DNA of 64,000 nt from GCA-2711565 sp963664245 (GTDB lineage Bacteria; Bacteroidota; Bacteroidia; Bacteroidales; GCA-2711565), in assembly GCA_963664245.1 (NCBI GenBank), contig OY760934.1, positions 62,001-126,000 on the forward strand, read 5' to 3'. How positions within the stretch are numbered: position 1 is the first letter of the stretch; the number at the start of each line of letters is the position of its first letter. The notes under the pieces are model-generated. The model did not search any database. It was not told the origin of the DNA and was given only the letters and a program-made list of their open reading frames with translations. Shown one piece after another: positions 1 to 10,075 of the stretch. Position numbers and translations under genes: made by a program.

Positions 1-3000
1 TATTATAAAGCCAAACTCGTAAAAGTGATAATAATTTTTCAGTGTCAACCGGTTTTGCCAAATAATCGTTTGCCCCGACTGCAATACATTTCTCACGGTC
101 CTCTTTCATGGCCTTTGCTGTTAAAGCTATGATTGGGAGATTTTTATATTCTTGCTTTTTCCTGATTTCTTTGGTTGCCTCATAACCATCCATTTCGGGC
201 ATCATAATATCCATCAGAACAAGATTAATGTCTTTGTTGTTTAGTAATTTATCGATTCCCTCTTTTCCGTTTTTAGCAGCAATGGTTTTTATGCCTTTTT
301 CTTCAAGCAAACTGCTTAATGCGAAAACATTTCGCATGTCGTCATCAACAATAAGGATTTTTTTGTCTTCCAGAACCGCTTCTTTATTGTGTAACGACCG
401 CAATATTTCACGTTTCTTTTCCGGCATATCTGCTTCCAGCTGATGGAGGAAAAGCGTTGTTTCTGATAATAAGCGTTCAAATGATCGGGCTCCTTTTAAA
501 ATAATGCTGTCGGCATATTTGTTGAGTTGTTCTTCTTCTGCTTTGCTCAAATCTTTTCCGGTATAAATAATAATGGGTAGATCGGATATTTTTTTGTTTT
601 TACGTATTTTTTCCAACAAGTCGAAGCCCGACATATCTTTTAATCCCAGGTCTAATATCTGGCAATCAAATTTTTCTTTTAATAAAAGATTATAAGCTTC
701 TTCGCCACTTTCAACCGGGGTGATTTTAATGGTCTCGTCATTTAACAGCTCCACGATGCTTTTTTGCATGATCTTATCGTCTTCGACCACTAAGATTTTC
801 TTAATAGGTTTAGAGATGATGTTTTCAATTTTTTTGAAAGCCTCGTCTAATTTTCCCTGGCTAACCGGTTTGGTGAGGTAACCGATGGCTCCCATTTTCA
901 TTGCTTCCAACGATTTATCGGCCGCCGAAATAAAATGAACGGGGATGTGCCTGGTTTTTGTGTTGTCTTTTAAACGATCCATAACCTCATAACCGTCGAT
1001 GCCTGGAAGCCCGATGTCGAGAATAATTGCATGAGGCTGGTAATAATCGGCGTAGTGCAGCCCCGATTCCCCGTCAAGGGCGATAATGCATTTAAAGCCT
1101 TTTTCGTGTGCCAGCTCGTACAATACTTTAGCAAAGTTTTCATCATCTTCAATTACCAGGATAAATTTATCTTTGGCTTCGATGTTTTCTTTATCGTCGC
1201 GAACATCCGATAAAACAACTTCTTCTTTTTTTGTGGTTTTCTTGGCTGGTTTCTTCTGGTTTGGTTTAATTGATTTCGGTTTATTTTCGGTTTTTTGCTT
1301 CTCCGGAATTTCCGCAATGCTCAAAGGCAGGATGAGCGTAAAGGTGGTGCCTTTGTTTTCAATGCTTTCAAGGAAAATTTCACCGCCAAGTAATTCGGCA
1401 AAACTTCTCGATATGGTTAAGCCAAGGCCGGTTCCTCCAAACTTGCGGCTTGTTGTTCCATCCACTTGTTTAAAGGCTTCAAAAATGAGATCTTTTTTAT
1501 CTTCAGGAATACCAACACCGGTATCTTTAACAGAAATTGCAACCGCATCTTCGTGTTTTAGCCCGCTTATTGATAAATCAATTTCTTTTTCTGGTTTAAA
1601 AATGGTTATGGTTACACTTCCTTTCTGGGTAAATTTTATTGCGTTTGATAGCAAATTTTTAATGATTTGATAAACACGCTGAACATCGGTTTTGATGTTT
1701 ACCGGGGCACCTTTCTCAATATTGAATTCAAGTTTCAGGTTTTTCTCATTGGTTAACGGTTCGAAAGTTCGGGTAACGAAATCGTCCAGGTCAGAGAAAT
1801 AAAGGTTCTCAATGTACAAATCAATTTTACCGGCCTCTACTTTCGAAAGGTCAAGAATTTCATTAATCAGGTCAAGAAGATCCGAACCGGAGGAATTTAT
1901 GGTTTTTGCAAATTCAACTTCCTTATCGGAAAGCCTGCCCGATTTGTTGTCTTTTAGTAATTGTGAAAGAACCAAAATGCTGTTCAGCGGGGTTCTGAGC
2001 TCATGCGACATGTTTGCCAGAAACTCACTTTTGTACTGGCTGGCTTGTTCCAAATCCATGGCTTTTTGTTCTATTTCTGCCTGAGCCTTGCGCAATTCTT
2101 CATTTTTTTTGCGGATACTGTCCCGTTGGATTTCCAGGTCATTGGTTCGCTCTTCCAGTTCTTCGTTAATCACTTTAAGTTCTTCCTGCTGATTTTTTAG
2201 GTGTTCTTCAGAAATTTTCAAGGCCTTGGTTTGTTCTTCCAGTTCTTCGTTGGCCTGGCGCAGTTCTTCCTGCTGAACTGTAAGTTCGTCGGCTTGTTCC
2301 TGGGTTTGTTTCAGCAGGTGTTCTACGCTTTCGCGCGCCTTGGCCGAATTAACAGCAATGGCAATACTGTCGAGGGTTGTTTTAAATAACTGTTTTTGTA
2401 AATCGGTAAATTCGTGGAGCGATCCCAACAAAATAACGCCCATCAGATTCCCTTCGTAAATAAACGGGGATGTGATAAAATAATCGGGCGATTTTTTGTT
2501 AAAACCCATGTTGATGACCGGCAGGTTTTCAAATTGCCCTTCAATACTCATTGTTTTGCCTTCTTTTGCAACCTGGCCGATCACACCTTCACCTATTTCA
2601 AATTTTTCAAAGACTTTCTTTTTGTCAGAAAAAGCATAGGAAGACGCTAATTCCAGGAACCTTTTTTTCTCGTCCAGGATGTAAAACAATCCCACCTGGG
2701 CATTAAGGTACGAGCACAAAAACGAAATAACATCCGAAGATAATTGTTTGAGGTCGGTTTGGCCGCTTAGTGTGCTGTCGAGTTCATTAATGCCGGTTTT
2801 TAGCCAGTCTTGTTCGTTAATTTCTTTGGATGACTGGCGAAGTTTTTCGGTCATTTCGTACAGGGCAATGCCCAGTGTATCTTTATCGCTCCGAGGTTTT
2901 ATGTCGGTGCTGTAATCGCCATTGGCTATTTTGTTGGCCTGTTGAACCACGTTTTTAAAGCTTTCAACCATACGGTTCATCGATTTTCCCAGAATATCTT

Positions 3001-4321
3001 TGTCGCTGCGGATTTGCGCCGTTTGCGAATAATCTCCGTAAGAAGCAGCTTGGCTGACATCGGCATAAGATTTCAACGAATCGACAAGGGTGTTAAACGT
3101 ACTCACCATTTCCCCAACTTCGTTTTGCGGAGCCTTGATTTTTTGCGGCGACAATTCGCCCATGGCAACCTGCTTGGCCCATGCCGAAAGCTTCTTAATT
3201 GGCCCAACAAACCAGTTGGTAATAATAATTGAAACAAAAAAGATGATAACTATCGTAATGATAAAAGCCACTTTTGCGATGTCGGAAAGCTGTTTGGCAT
3301 AAGCAAAAGCTTCGTCGTGTTCAATTTCTTCAATCAGTGCCCAGTTTACCCCAAGCTTTTGAACTTCGTACAGGTTGCGGTACAATCCCAATACATAACG
3401 GCCACGGTCGTTGGCGTAAGTTGTGATGTATTCGTCCATTTTATTGGCCGATAAATATTCTTTATCGTTTTGATGGTGGATGTATTTTAGCCACGCCCTG
3501 CTTTTATCGTTGGCCGATTTCTTTTTTAAAACGGCTTCTTCCTGCTCGAACCTTGAGGTTGAACGGTAAAATAAATCTTTGCCGATGATGTAAGCTTCTC
3601 CCGTTTCTCCCAAATCGGCTTTGTTTGCCATGATCGACTGCAACTGTGACGTGTTCAGTTTTATAACCAGGAAGCCTTTTTCTTGTTGGTTTTCACCTGT
3701 TAGTGGATAACAGATAAATGATTCTGCGTTTTTATTACCTAAAGGAGAAGTAACAATGTCAGAAAATTGAGCCGTTTTGTGAATGGCTGTGTTTGATAGA
3801 GTTTGGCTTAAGGCGGGATGAATATTCGGGTTTTTTAAGAAGTCAGATGATAATGGGAATTCGTTAATGAATGAGTAGAGTAAAATTCCTTCTTTATTAA
3901 AAAAATAGAGGTTTTTAAAGCGTTCCTGTTTATAGTAAACTTGGTAATTTTTCTGAACATTAGAGTGTTGATCGAACGATTTTGAGGATTGGCTTATTTT
4001 GTTATACTTTTTGTAGTATTGATTCAAAGCATCAAAATAACCGATGGTTAAAGGCTGTTTGCTTTCGAGTTCAAGAAAATCAACATTCTGTTTGAAAAAA
4101 TTATTAATTGATTGAACCCGGAGTTCAGAGGTTGTTAATAATGATTTTTCAGCAATAACGGTTAGCCCGAGGTAGGAGCTAAAATAGTTTATAACACTTA
4201 CCAATGCAAGCGGTACAAACGACATGAAAAAGAGTGAGATGAAAAGGGATTTCCCAACACCGATAACAAAAATCGATTTTAAGAATCTCTTAATATGTGC
4301 TCTTAATGAATATTGACTCAT
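1..4321 (-). CDS. Hybrid sensor histidine kinase with three receiver domains (3' end outside window)
   Basis: Reads from ATG at 4321 to the window edge with no stop (last residues seen RVWLYN), so about 1440 residues are visible and the C-terminus is probably only slightly beyond. Order: TM1 about 25-46, an extracytoplasmic Cache-like sensor region, TM2 about 350-372, HAMP about 375-425 and a second HAMP-like stretch about 440-490, a GAF-like domain about 510-660, a Glu-rich coiled coil about 660-765, HisKA with phospho-acceptor H773 in SHELRTPLNS, HATPase_c, then receivers with acceptor aspartates D1102, D1224 and D1371. The middle receiver has Lys-Gly where Lys-Pro is usual. It lies 28 nt downstream of another hybrid kinase on the same strand, so the two are probably co-transcribed. 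Signal and output unknown; no DNA-binding domain is present. Confidence 0.92.
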   Translation of the reverse strand, partial: MSQYSLRAHIKRFLKSIFVIGVGKSLFISLFFMSFVPLALVSVINYFSSYLGLTVIAEKSLLTTSELRVQSINNFFKQNVDFLELESKQPLTIGYFDALNQYYKKYNKISQSSKSFDQHSNVQKNYQVYYKQERFKNLYFFNKEGILLYSFINEFPLSSDFLKNPNIHPALSQTLSNTAIHKTAQFSDIVTSPLGNKNAESFICYPLTGENQQEKGFLVIKLNTSQLQSIMANKADLGETGEAYIIGKDLFYRSTSRFEQEEAVLKKKSANDKSRAWLKYIHHQNDKEYLSANKMDEYITTYANDRGRYVLGLYRNLYEVQKLGVNWALIEEIEHDEAFAYAKQLSDIAKVAFIITIVIIFFVSIIITNWFVGPIKKLSAWAKQVAMGELSPQKIKAPQNEVGEMVSTFNTLVDSLKSYADVSQAASYGDYSQTAQIRSDKDILGKSMNRMVESFKNVVQQANKIANGDYSTDIKPRSDKDTLGIALYEMTEKLRQSSKEINEQDWLKTGINELDSTLSGQTDLKQLSSDVISFLCSYLNAQVGLFYILDEKKRFLELASSYAFSDKKKVFEKFEIGEGVIGQVAKEGKTMSIEGQFENLPVINMGFNKKSPDYFITSPFIYEGNLMGVILLGSLHEFTDLQKQLFKTTLDSIAIAVNSAKARESVEHLLKQTQEQADELTVQQEELRQANEELEEQTKALKISEEHLKNQQEELKVINEELEERTNDLEIQRDSIRKKNEELRKAQAEIEQKAMDLEQASQYKSEFLANMSHELRTPLNSILVLSQLLKDNKSGRLSDKEVEFAKTINSSGSDLLDLINEILDLSKVEAGKIDLYIENLYFSDLDDFVTRTFEPLTNEKNLKLEFNIEKGAPVNIKTDVQRVYQIIKNLLSNAIKFTQKGSVTITIFKPEKEIDLSISGLKHEDAVAISVKDTGVGIPEDKKDLIFEAFKQVDGTTSRKFGGTGLGLTISRSFAELLGGEIFLESIENKGTTFTLILPLSIAEIPEKQKTENKPKSIKPNQKKPAKKTTKKEEVVLSDVRDDKENIEAKDKFILVIEDDENFAKVLYELAHEKGFKCIIALDGESGLHYADYYQPHAIILDIGLPGIDGYEVMDRLKDNTKTRHIPVHFISAADKSLEAMKMGAIGYLTKPVSQGKLDEAFKKIENIISKPIKKILVVEDDKIMQKSIVELLNDETIKITPVESGEEAYNLLLKEKFDCQILDLGLKDMSGFDLLEKIRKNKKISDLPIIIYTGKDLSKAEEEQLNKYADSIILKGARSFERLLSETTLFLHQLEADMPEKKREILRSLHNKEAVLEDKKILIVDDDMRNVFALSSLLEEKGIKTIAAKNGKEGIDKLLNNKDINLVLMDIMMPEMDGYEATKEIRKKQEYKNLPIIALTAKAMKEDREKCIAVGANDYLAKPVDTEKLLSLLRVWLYN

Positions 4322-4349
4322 AATCGTCTATTTAGTATAAAAAACGTGC

Positions 4350-6392
4350 CTATTTTTTTTTCATCGAATAAATATCAATGACTTTGTAAAGTTCGCTTGG
4401 GTTTACGGGTTTGGTAATATAATAATCCATTCCTGCGGCCAGGCATTTTTCTTTGTCTCCCTTCATTGCATGGGCTGTCATGGCAACAATAGGCGTATGC
4501 TCATTGCGGCTTTCTTCATGTTTACGGATTAGACGGGTGGTGTCAAAACCATCAAGTTCGGGCATTTGAACATCCATTAAAACGAGGTCGTAATTATCGG
4601 CTTTAAACTTCTCGAACGCAATTCGCCCGTTGTCGGCAATGCTTACATCATATCCTTTACGGCTAAGGAACTGATGTATGATTTTTTGGTTGATGGCCTG
4701 GTCTTCAGCAACTAATATATTAAGCTTTTTAACTTCTTCTTCAACTTCTTTTTCGCCGCTTTTCCTCCTTGTTTTTTCTTCTTTTATCGGTTCTTTTTCA
4801 AGAATTGCAGATAATAAGAAACGTAATTCTTTTTGTAGAACAGGTTTGGTGATTTGGAACTTAAAGTTGCTGTTGTTTAATTTTTTACCGTCCAGTGTAT
4901 ATTGAACCGGAGTCATGATTGCAATTTCGGCGGTGTTGTCGTCCGCAAGCTCGCTGATGAGGCTTTTCCCCATTTCCAGCCCGTTCATCTCGGGCATGAA
5001 GTAATCAATCAACACCAAATCGATTTTCTTTTTATTGGCAATGCTTTTTTTGATTTGAGCTTTAGCTTCGTCGTACGAATTGCTTATAACGTGGCTCAGG
5101 TTGTAGTAATCGAGAATTTTAGAAATAACTTTTGAACTGTATTTATTGTCATCAACAACAAGAATTTGTTCGTTGGTTCCAAGTTTGATTTTCTTGTTCC
5201 AGAGTTCATCCGTTTGGTTGCCAAGTTTAAATTCCAGGTCGAAATAAAAATCGCTGCCTTTTCCTAATTCACTTTCAACTTTTATTTCCCCACCCATCAT
5301 GGTAATCAGTTTTTTAGAAATAGAAAGCCCCAGTCCGGTTCCGCCATGTTTACGCGTTGTTGATGAATCAGCTTGGCTAAAAGATTCAAACAGGGCTTCA
5401 ATTTTATCTTCGGCAATGCCGATGCCAGTATCGTTTACTGAAAATTTCAGTTTAACGGTATTGGTAGTTTCTTCCAGTTTTTTGATGCAAATGGCAATGT
5501 GCCCTTTGTCGGTAAATTTAATGGCATTCCCGACAAGGTTGATTAAAATTTGGCGAATACGGATGGGGTCGCCAATAATGGTGTCCGGAATTTCGGGATC
5601 AACATCGCAAATAAATTCCAGTTTATCTTGGAAAATTTTTACAGAAAGCAAACGGACTACTTTTTGTACAATCTCCCGAAGGCTGAACTCAATGTTTTCC
5701 AATTCTAAACGGTCGGCTTCAATTTTAGAAATATCAAGGATTTCGTTGATAATATCCAGCAATGATTCGCCTGAATGTTTAATGTCATGAACCCGCTCCA
5801 GTTGAATTTCGGTTAAATCTTTGTCCATCAGAATCAGGTCAGCCATGCCGATAATCCCATTTAAAGGGGTTCTGATTTCGTGGCTCATGTTGGCCAAAAA
5901 AGAACTTTTTGCGATTGTGGCTTCTTCGGCCACGCGTTTTGCTTTGTCAAGTTCTTCAATGGTTTTCTCCAACTTTTTGGTTGTTAATTCAAGAGAATGT
6001 TTTTGTTTGAAAAAATCGATGTAAGCTTTTATTTTGCTTTGAAGGATTTCAAGATCAAGCGGTTTGTAGAGATAATCAACGGCTCCGGCTTCGTAGCCTT
6101 TAAATACGTGTTGCCGTTGTTTACTGATGGCTGTTACAAAAATAATCGGAATGCCCCGCGTTCTTTCGTTGCTTCGCATAAGCTCAGCGGTTTCAAATCC
6201 ATCCATTTCAGGCATCTGAACATCTAACAAAACCATGGCAAAATCATATTCGAGCATTAAGCCAAGGGCTTCATTTCCCGAATGGGCCTTAATGATGTTT
6301 AATTCCGGATTTTCAAGAATGCTTTCGAGGGTTAAAAGATTTTCTTCGCGATCATCTACGATCAGGATGTTGAATTTTTCTTTTATCTCCAT
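4350..6392 (-). CDS. Hybrid histidine kinase, REC-HisKA-HATPase-REC-REC
   Basis: This 680-residue protein has no membrane segment and no signal peptide, so it is probably cytoplasmic. An N-terminal receiver (acceptor D57 in LLDVQMPEMDG) leads through a coiled coil (about 125-165) to HisKA (H171 in MSHEIRTPLNG), HATPase_c with the G-box GGTGLGLSISKKL, and two C-terminal receivers (D463 in LIDYFMP; D607 in LMDVQMP). The N-terminal receiver suggests that another kinase phosphorylates it. The membrane-bound hybrid kinase encoded 28 nt downstream is the obvious partner, giving a possible multi-step phosphorelay with six receivers in total. No Hpt domain or DNA-binding output is seen in the pair. 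Start ATG at 6392 sits directly before the first receiver strand. Confidence 0.93.
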   Translation of the reverse strand: MEIKEKFNILIVDDREENLLTLESILENPELNIIKAHSGNEALGLMLEYDFAMVLLDVQMPEMDGFETAELMRSNERTRGIPIIFVTAISKQRQHVFKGYEAGAVDYLYKPLDLEILQSKIKAYIDFFKQKHSLELTTKKLEKTIEELDKAKRVAEEATIAKSSFLANMSHEIRTPLNGIIGMADLILMDKDLTEIQLERVHDIKHSGESLLDIINEILDISKIEADRLELENIEFSLREIVQKVVRLLSVKIFQDKLEFICDVDPEIPDTIIGDPIRIRQILINLVGNAIKFTDKGHIAICIKKLEETTNTVKLKFSVNDTGIGIAEDKIEALFESFSQADSSTTRKHGGTGLGLSISKKLITMMGGEIKVESELGKGSDFYFDLEFKLGNQTDELWNKKIKLGTNEQILVVDDNKYSSKVISKILDYYNLSHVISNSYDEAKAQIKKSIANKKKIDLVLIDYFMPEMNGLEMGKSLISELADDNTAEIAIMTPVQYTLDGKKLNNSNFKFQITKPVLQKELRFLLSAILEKEPIKEEKTRRKSGEKEVEEEVKKLNILVAEDQAINQKIIHQFLSRKGYDVSIADNGRIAFEKFKADNYDLVLMDVQMPELDGFDTTRLIRKHEESRNEHTPIVAMTAHAMKGDKEKCLAAGMDYYITKPVNPSELYKVIDIYSMKKK

Positions 6393-6483
6393 ACCAGGTG
6401 TGTTTAGGTAAAAAATAGGCTCGTAATACTAAAAATACAATTTTCTTTTAATTAATGTATAGCAAATTTAATATTATAATACA

Positions 6484-6506
6484 ATAATATTGAACATAAT
6501 ATTGAA
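6484..6506. repeat. Tandem 11-bp AT-rich direct repeat
   Basis: ATAATATTGAA occurs at 6484-6494 and again at 6496-6506 (12-bp period), with an inverted partner AATATTAT just to the left. It lies between the stop of the nuclease gene and the start of the hybrid-kinase gene, about 100 bp upstream of the latter's ATG. It could be a regulator site or simply AT-rich spacer. The rest of 6393-6519 shows nothing else, and no TAnnTTTG element was found there. Confidence 0.35.
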
Positions 6507-6519
6507 AACTTATTCAATG

Positions 6520-9372
6520 CTATTTGTTACAAACTCTTTTGTAATTGCAGTATGAACATAGGCTTGCCTCTTCGGTTTGCGAAAACGTTTCTTGAGGATC
6601 AAATATTCGCTGAATTAATTGTTTGAGGCCGGTTTCAAAGCTTTGCATTTTTTGCACGATATCTTGTTCGTTGGTTTCTTGCAGGGCGATAAAGGCATTA
6701 GATAGTTTCTTTAAGGAGTAAATTCCAGGGATGCTTGTTTCGCTCACATTCTTATTTTTTAAATAGAGCCATTGGTAAAACATTAGCTGAAAACTTTTGT
6801 CGGTTTTCGGGTCGTGGAAAATATCTTCAAACGTTGTTATTTTTAAATCGTTTGGCTGAACGCTCCCCGTTTTGTAATCAATGATGCGGATGATGCCGTT
6901 TTTCCGGTCGATGCGGTCAACCCGCCCGATGAATTTTACTTGTTTGTTTTGATCCTGACCGGGAAGCGCGATGGTTAAATGATTTGTAAATTCCTCTTCG
7001 AGTGATAAAATTTCAAGCTTGTTTCCTTTGTTTAATTCCCCGATTTCGTGGTTCATAAAATTATTCAAAAAACGCTTAGCAACTTTGCTGATGAGCAGGT
7101 TCTTCCCGGTTTCTACGTCTCCGCCTTTGAACGAGAACTCAATGGTGTTGCTTAAAATTACATCCAGATTTTTTCGGGCTTCGCTTAAATATTTTTCCTC
7201 GATATTTTGATTGAGCAAGGGCTCGTAAATAATTTGCAGAACATCGTGAATGATCTCGCCGAGGGTGGCGGCATCCATTACTTCCTCTATTTCATTCGGT
7301 TCGCCCAGCTTGGCAATGCTGTTGAAATAAAATTGCAGGGGGCATCTTTTAAAGGTGTTCAGGCTGCTTGGCGAAAATCCTTTTTTAGCTTTGGCTGATA
7401 AAATATTCAGAATTTCGGGTGTTTTCTGGACAACAATCTCTTGTTTTGAACCGATTTTTAAGGGGGAACTTACAACCTGTTCTTCCAATTTTATGTTCGA
7501 AAGCGGGGAAATTTCTTCTTGCAACTGGTACAAAAACCGGCTTTTGTCGCCACCCGAGATCGGATCTGCTTCGGTGTTGTAAATAAGATGGATGTTTTTT
7601 GCCCGTTGTATCAGGCGGAAGAAATGGTAGGCAAAAATGGCATTTTTTTCGCGATAGGTTGGTAAATTGTATTCCCGACGGATGTCGAAGGGAATGAATG
7701 AATTTTGCTTGCCGCTTCCGGGTAAAGTGTTTTCATTCACCGAGCACAAAATCAAATTTTTAAAATCAAGGGTCCGGGTTTCGAGCATTCCCATTAATTG
7801 CAAGCCCTGTAAAGGTTCGCCATATAACGAGAGTTTCTCGGCTTTGCTTAGCTGGTTGAAAAAAGAAATAAACGATTTTAGCGAATTGATCGCTTTGTAT
7901 TTGGACTGGTAATGTTTTATTTTGTTTAAAACCAGGCTAAAAAGGTAGACGTATTCAATTTCAATTTTTAGGTTGAACCCGCTTTCTTTTTGCTTCAAAA
8001 TATAAGCATCCCTAATTATTTCAAGGATTTGTCCGCTGTTGCTGAGAATAGTTTCTGTTTGATCCCACTGCTGAAAAATAAGTTTTAAAAGTGGGTTCCC
8101 CGAATTAAAATGCCGGATGATTTCATCCGCTCTAAAAAAGATTTTGTTTGAAGCAGATAGCTCGTTTGTTCTTTGCTGAAATATTTCAATATCCGCGTCA
8201 AAAATAGGGTCCCCAATATCGTTGATGACCGGATGCTTGAGGATTTTTAGGATGTTTTTTAAATGAAAAACCGCTTTGTTTTTTTGTTGCAGTTTTTGGA
8301 GCATTTGCGATTTATAATGTAGATCGAGTATGACTGACAGAAAATCGTAAATCGGAGTCGACATTAAAGGAATGCCCATAGTGGCGTTCAACTCGGTAAT
8401 TCCGGGTAGGGAGTTAAGGGTAGGAAACAGCAGGTTCTCGTCGGCTAAAACGATGGCCGAGTTGTGGTTGTCTTGTAAAATTTCGGGCTGTTCGCTCAAA
8501 ATTTGTCCGCAAAGTTTGGCTTGACCAACCAGCTTCGGAACACCGTAAACTCGGATGTTTTTTTCTTCGGTTTTTAATTGGTCAAAAATCCACCGGAAAT
8601 TATCCTGCTTGTATTGATTTTTGTGCTTGCGGAGAAATAACCCGGCTTCGGGATAAATGCTGTTTTCTTGTTTTTCGAAAAAGTATTGGTCGGCATCCCA
8701 TAAAACTTCGGCAAACCCGTCGTGTTCCAACCCGAAAATAATGCGTTCTTCGGCAATAGATAAGGCATTAAACCCGGCAAAAATGATTTTCTTCCAACGG
8801 ATGTTTTTTTTGATTTCAGAGAGGTGTTCTGCCACAAAACGATAGGCTGCTCCGGCATAGGCAGCTTTTCGTCCGGACAGGTTTTTGTTTAGCGATTCAT
8901 AATAAATGTAAAGCGATTGAAAAAACGAAATGTATTGTTTCTGGAACTCGGTTGGTTTGAGTTGTTCGGGGTTCCAGTTGGTGAGTTCTTTCAAGTCGGT
9001 TAAGTAACTGAAGATGCCTTTTGCATTGGCCATGTGCTGGTCAATCTCGTTAAAATCCTGCACCAGCACCTGCGCCCATTTGGTAAATTCGTCAAATTCC
9101 TGGGCTTTGTCTTTTGTAATTATCTTGTGGATTTCGTAGAGTTCAAACAGCAGCGAAACATTGTCAATGATTGTTAAGCCGGATAGCTCAAAAACAAAAT
9201 CTTCGATTGAAAATACCTGTGGGCTCCAAATGTTTTTTTTGAATAACTGCGCCAGGTGTTTCCGTAAAAACAGGCTGGCTCTTCGGTTTGGCAACACAAT
9301 GCACAGGTCGGAGATTTCGTCGGTGTGATTTTTAAAAATATGTTGGGCGGTTTTTCCTAAAAAAGTCTCCAT
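6520..9372 (-). CDS. AddB-like PD-(D/E)XK exonuclease/helicase-fold protein
   Basis: The 950-residue protein has the layout of the AddB/RexB group. A large N-terminal helicase-like part (VLPNRRASLFLRKHL near residue 27, but no canonical Walker A lysine motif) is followed by a C-terminal nuclease with GEIIHDVL, the catalytic core IIDYKTG (D832, K834) and the four-cysteine pattern of an iron-sulfur nuclease: C677 in FKRCPLQFYF and the terminal CSYCNYKRVC. The family acts in recombinational repair of double-strand breaks together with an AddA helicase, which is not in this window. The ATG follows the stop of the nucleotidyltransferase gene by one base, so it is the last gene of that operon. The link with cell-wall sugar genes may be only positional. 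Confidence 0.85.
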   Translation of the reverse strand: METFLGKTAQHIFKNHTDEISDLCIVLPNRRASLFLRKHLAQLFKKNIWSPQVFSIEDFVFELSGLTIIDNVSLLFELYEIHKIITKDKAQEFDEFTKWAQVLVQDFNEIDQHMANAKGIFSYLTDLKELTNWNPEQLKPTEFQKQYISFFQSLYIYYESLNKNLSGRKAAYAGAAYRFVAEHLSEIKKNIRWKKIIFAGFNALSIAEERIIFGLEHDGFAEVLWDADQYFFEKQENSIYPEAGLFLRKHKNQYKQDNFRWIFDQLKTEEKNIRVYGVPKLVGQAKLCGQILSEQPEILQDNHNSAIVLADENLLFPTLNSLPGITELNATMGIPLMSTPIYDFLSVILDLHYKSQMLQKLQQKNKAVFHLKNILKILKHPVINDIGDPIFDADIEIFQQRTNELSASNKIFFRADEIIRHFNSGNPLLKLIFQQWDQTETILSNSGQILEIIRDAYILKQKESGFNLKIEIEYVYLFSLVLNKIKHYQSKYKAINSLKSFISFFNQLSKAEKLSLYGEPLQGLQLMGMLETRTLDFKNLILCSVNENTLPGSGKQNSFIPFDIRREYNLPTYREKNAIFAYHFFRLIQRAKNIHLIYNTEADPISGGDKSRFLYQLQEEISPLSNIKLEEQVVSSPLKIGSKQEIVVQKTPEILNILSAKAKKGFSPSSLNTFKRCPLQFYFNSIAKLGEPNEIEEVMDAATLGEIIHDVLQIIYEPLLNQNIEEKYLSEARKNLDVILSNTIEFSFKGGDVETGKNLLISKVAKRFLNNFMNHEIGELNKGNKLEILSLEEEFTNHLTIALPGQDQNKQVKFIGRVDRIDRKNGIIRIIDYKTGSVQPNDLKITTFEDIFHDPKTDKSFQLMFYQWLYLKNKNVSETSIPGIYSLKKLSNAFIALQETNEQDIVQKMQSFETGLKQLIQRIFDPQETFSQTEEASLCSYCNYKRVCNK

Positions 9373-9373
9373 G

Positions 9374-10075
9374 CTATTTGTTTAGTTTCTTGAGCTGGGC
9401 AATTTTCCCAACATCCATCCATTCTGATTCGTTGTCGATGTATGCCAAAACCTTTTTTTTATTGCACACGTCCAAATATAAATCAATCATCGAAAATACA
9501 TCTTTGTTTGGCATAAATTTAAAGATTTCAGGATCGACCACATGTATGCCGCTAAAGGCTAATTCTTTCGGGTTCTTTATATCGTTTTTTAAAATTTCTT
9601 TTTTTGTTTTGATGTTCCGCCAGCCACTTAGTTGGTTTTGTTGGTCGAACAAAAGGTAACGGTTTGTTTTGCGTTTTTTAACCACAAGCGTGGCGATGGG
9701 GGAGTGCTCTTTGTGATAAGCGATTAATTTACTCAAATCAATATCGCTGATGATGTCAACGTTGTAAAGCAAAAACGCTTCGTCCTGAAAATGATGGGCT
9801 GCTTTTTTTAACCCGCCTCCGGTGTCTAAAAGTAAATTGCTTTCGTCCGAGATGTGTACCGGGATTCCCCAAAATATTTTTTCAATGTATTCGATGATTT
9901 GATCTGCAAAATGATGAACGTTGACAACAATTTCGCTAATACCGGCATCACGTAGTTTGCAAATATTTTGTTCGAGTAAACTAATGCCCTTTATCTCGAC
10001 CAGAGCTTTTGGTTTTGATATCGTAAGGGGGTGTAGACGGGTGCCAAGTCCGGCTGCAAAAATCAAGGCTTTCAT
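9374..10075 (-). CDS. MurU-like sugar-phosphate nucleotidyltransferase
   Basis: 233 residues with the signature of the family: LIFAAGLGTRLHPLT at the N-terminus, then SKPKALVEIKG (substrate and phosphate contacts), LYNVDIISDID for the metal-binding aspartate region, and SGWRN further on. These enzymes join a sugar 1-phosphate to a nucleoside triphosphate. With an AmgK-type kinase upstream in the same operon, the best reading is MurU-like uridylylation of MurNAc/GlcNAc 1-phosphate in peptidoglycan recycling, but mannose-1-phosphate guanylyltransferase activity cannot be excluded. Its ATG overlaps the stop of the 44-residue microprotein gene by one base (TAATG), which indicates translational coupling. 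Confidence 0.85.
   Translation of the reverse strand: MKALIFAAGLGTRLHPLTISKPKALVEIKGISLLEQNICKLRDAGISEIVVNVHHFADQIIEYIEKIFWGIPVHISDESNLLLDTGGGLKKAAHHFQDEAFLLYNVDIISDIDLSKLIAYHKEHSPIATLVVKKRKTNRYLLFDQQNQLSGWRNIKTKKEILKNDIKNPKELAFSGIHVVDPEIFKFMPNKDVFSMIDLYLDVCNKKKVLAYIDNESEWMDVGKIAQLKKLNK

Noticed and set aside
1086..1670. 194-residue plus-strand open frame
   Set aside because: Exactly antisense to the conserved HisKA/HATPase part of the hybrid kinase; low-complexity Ser/Phe-rich product with no start context.
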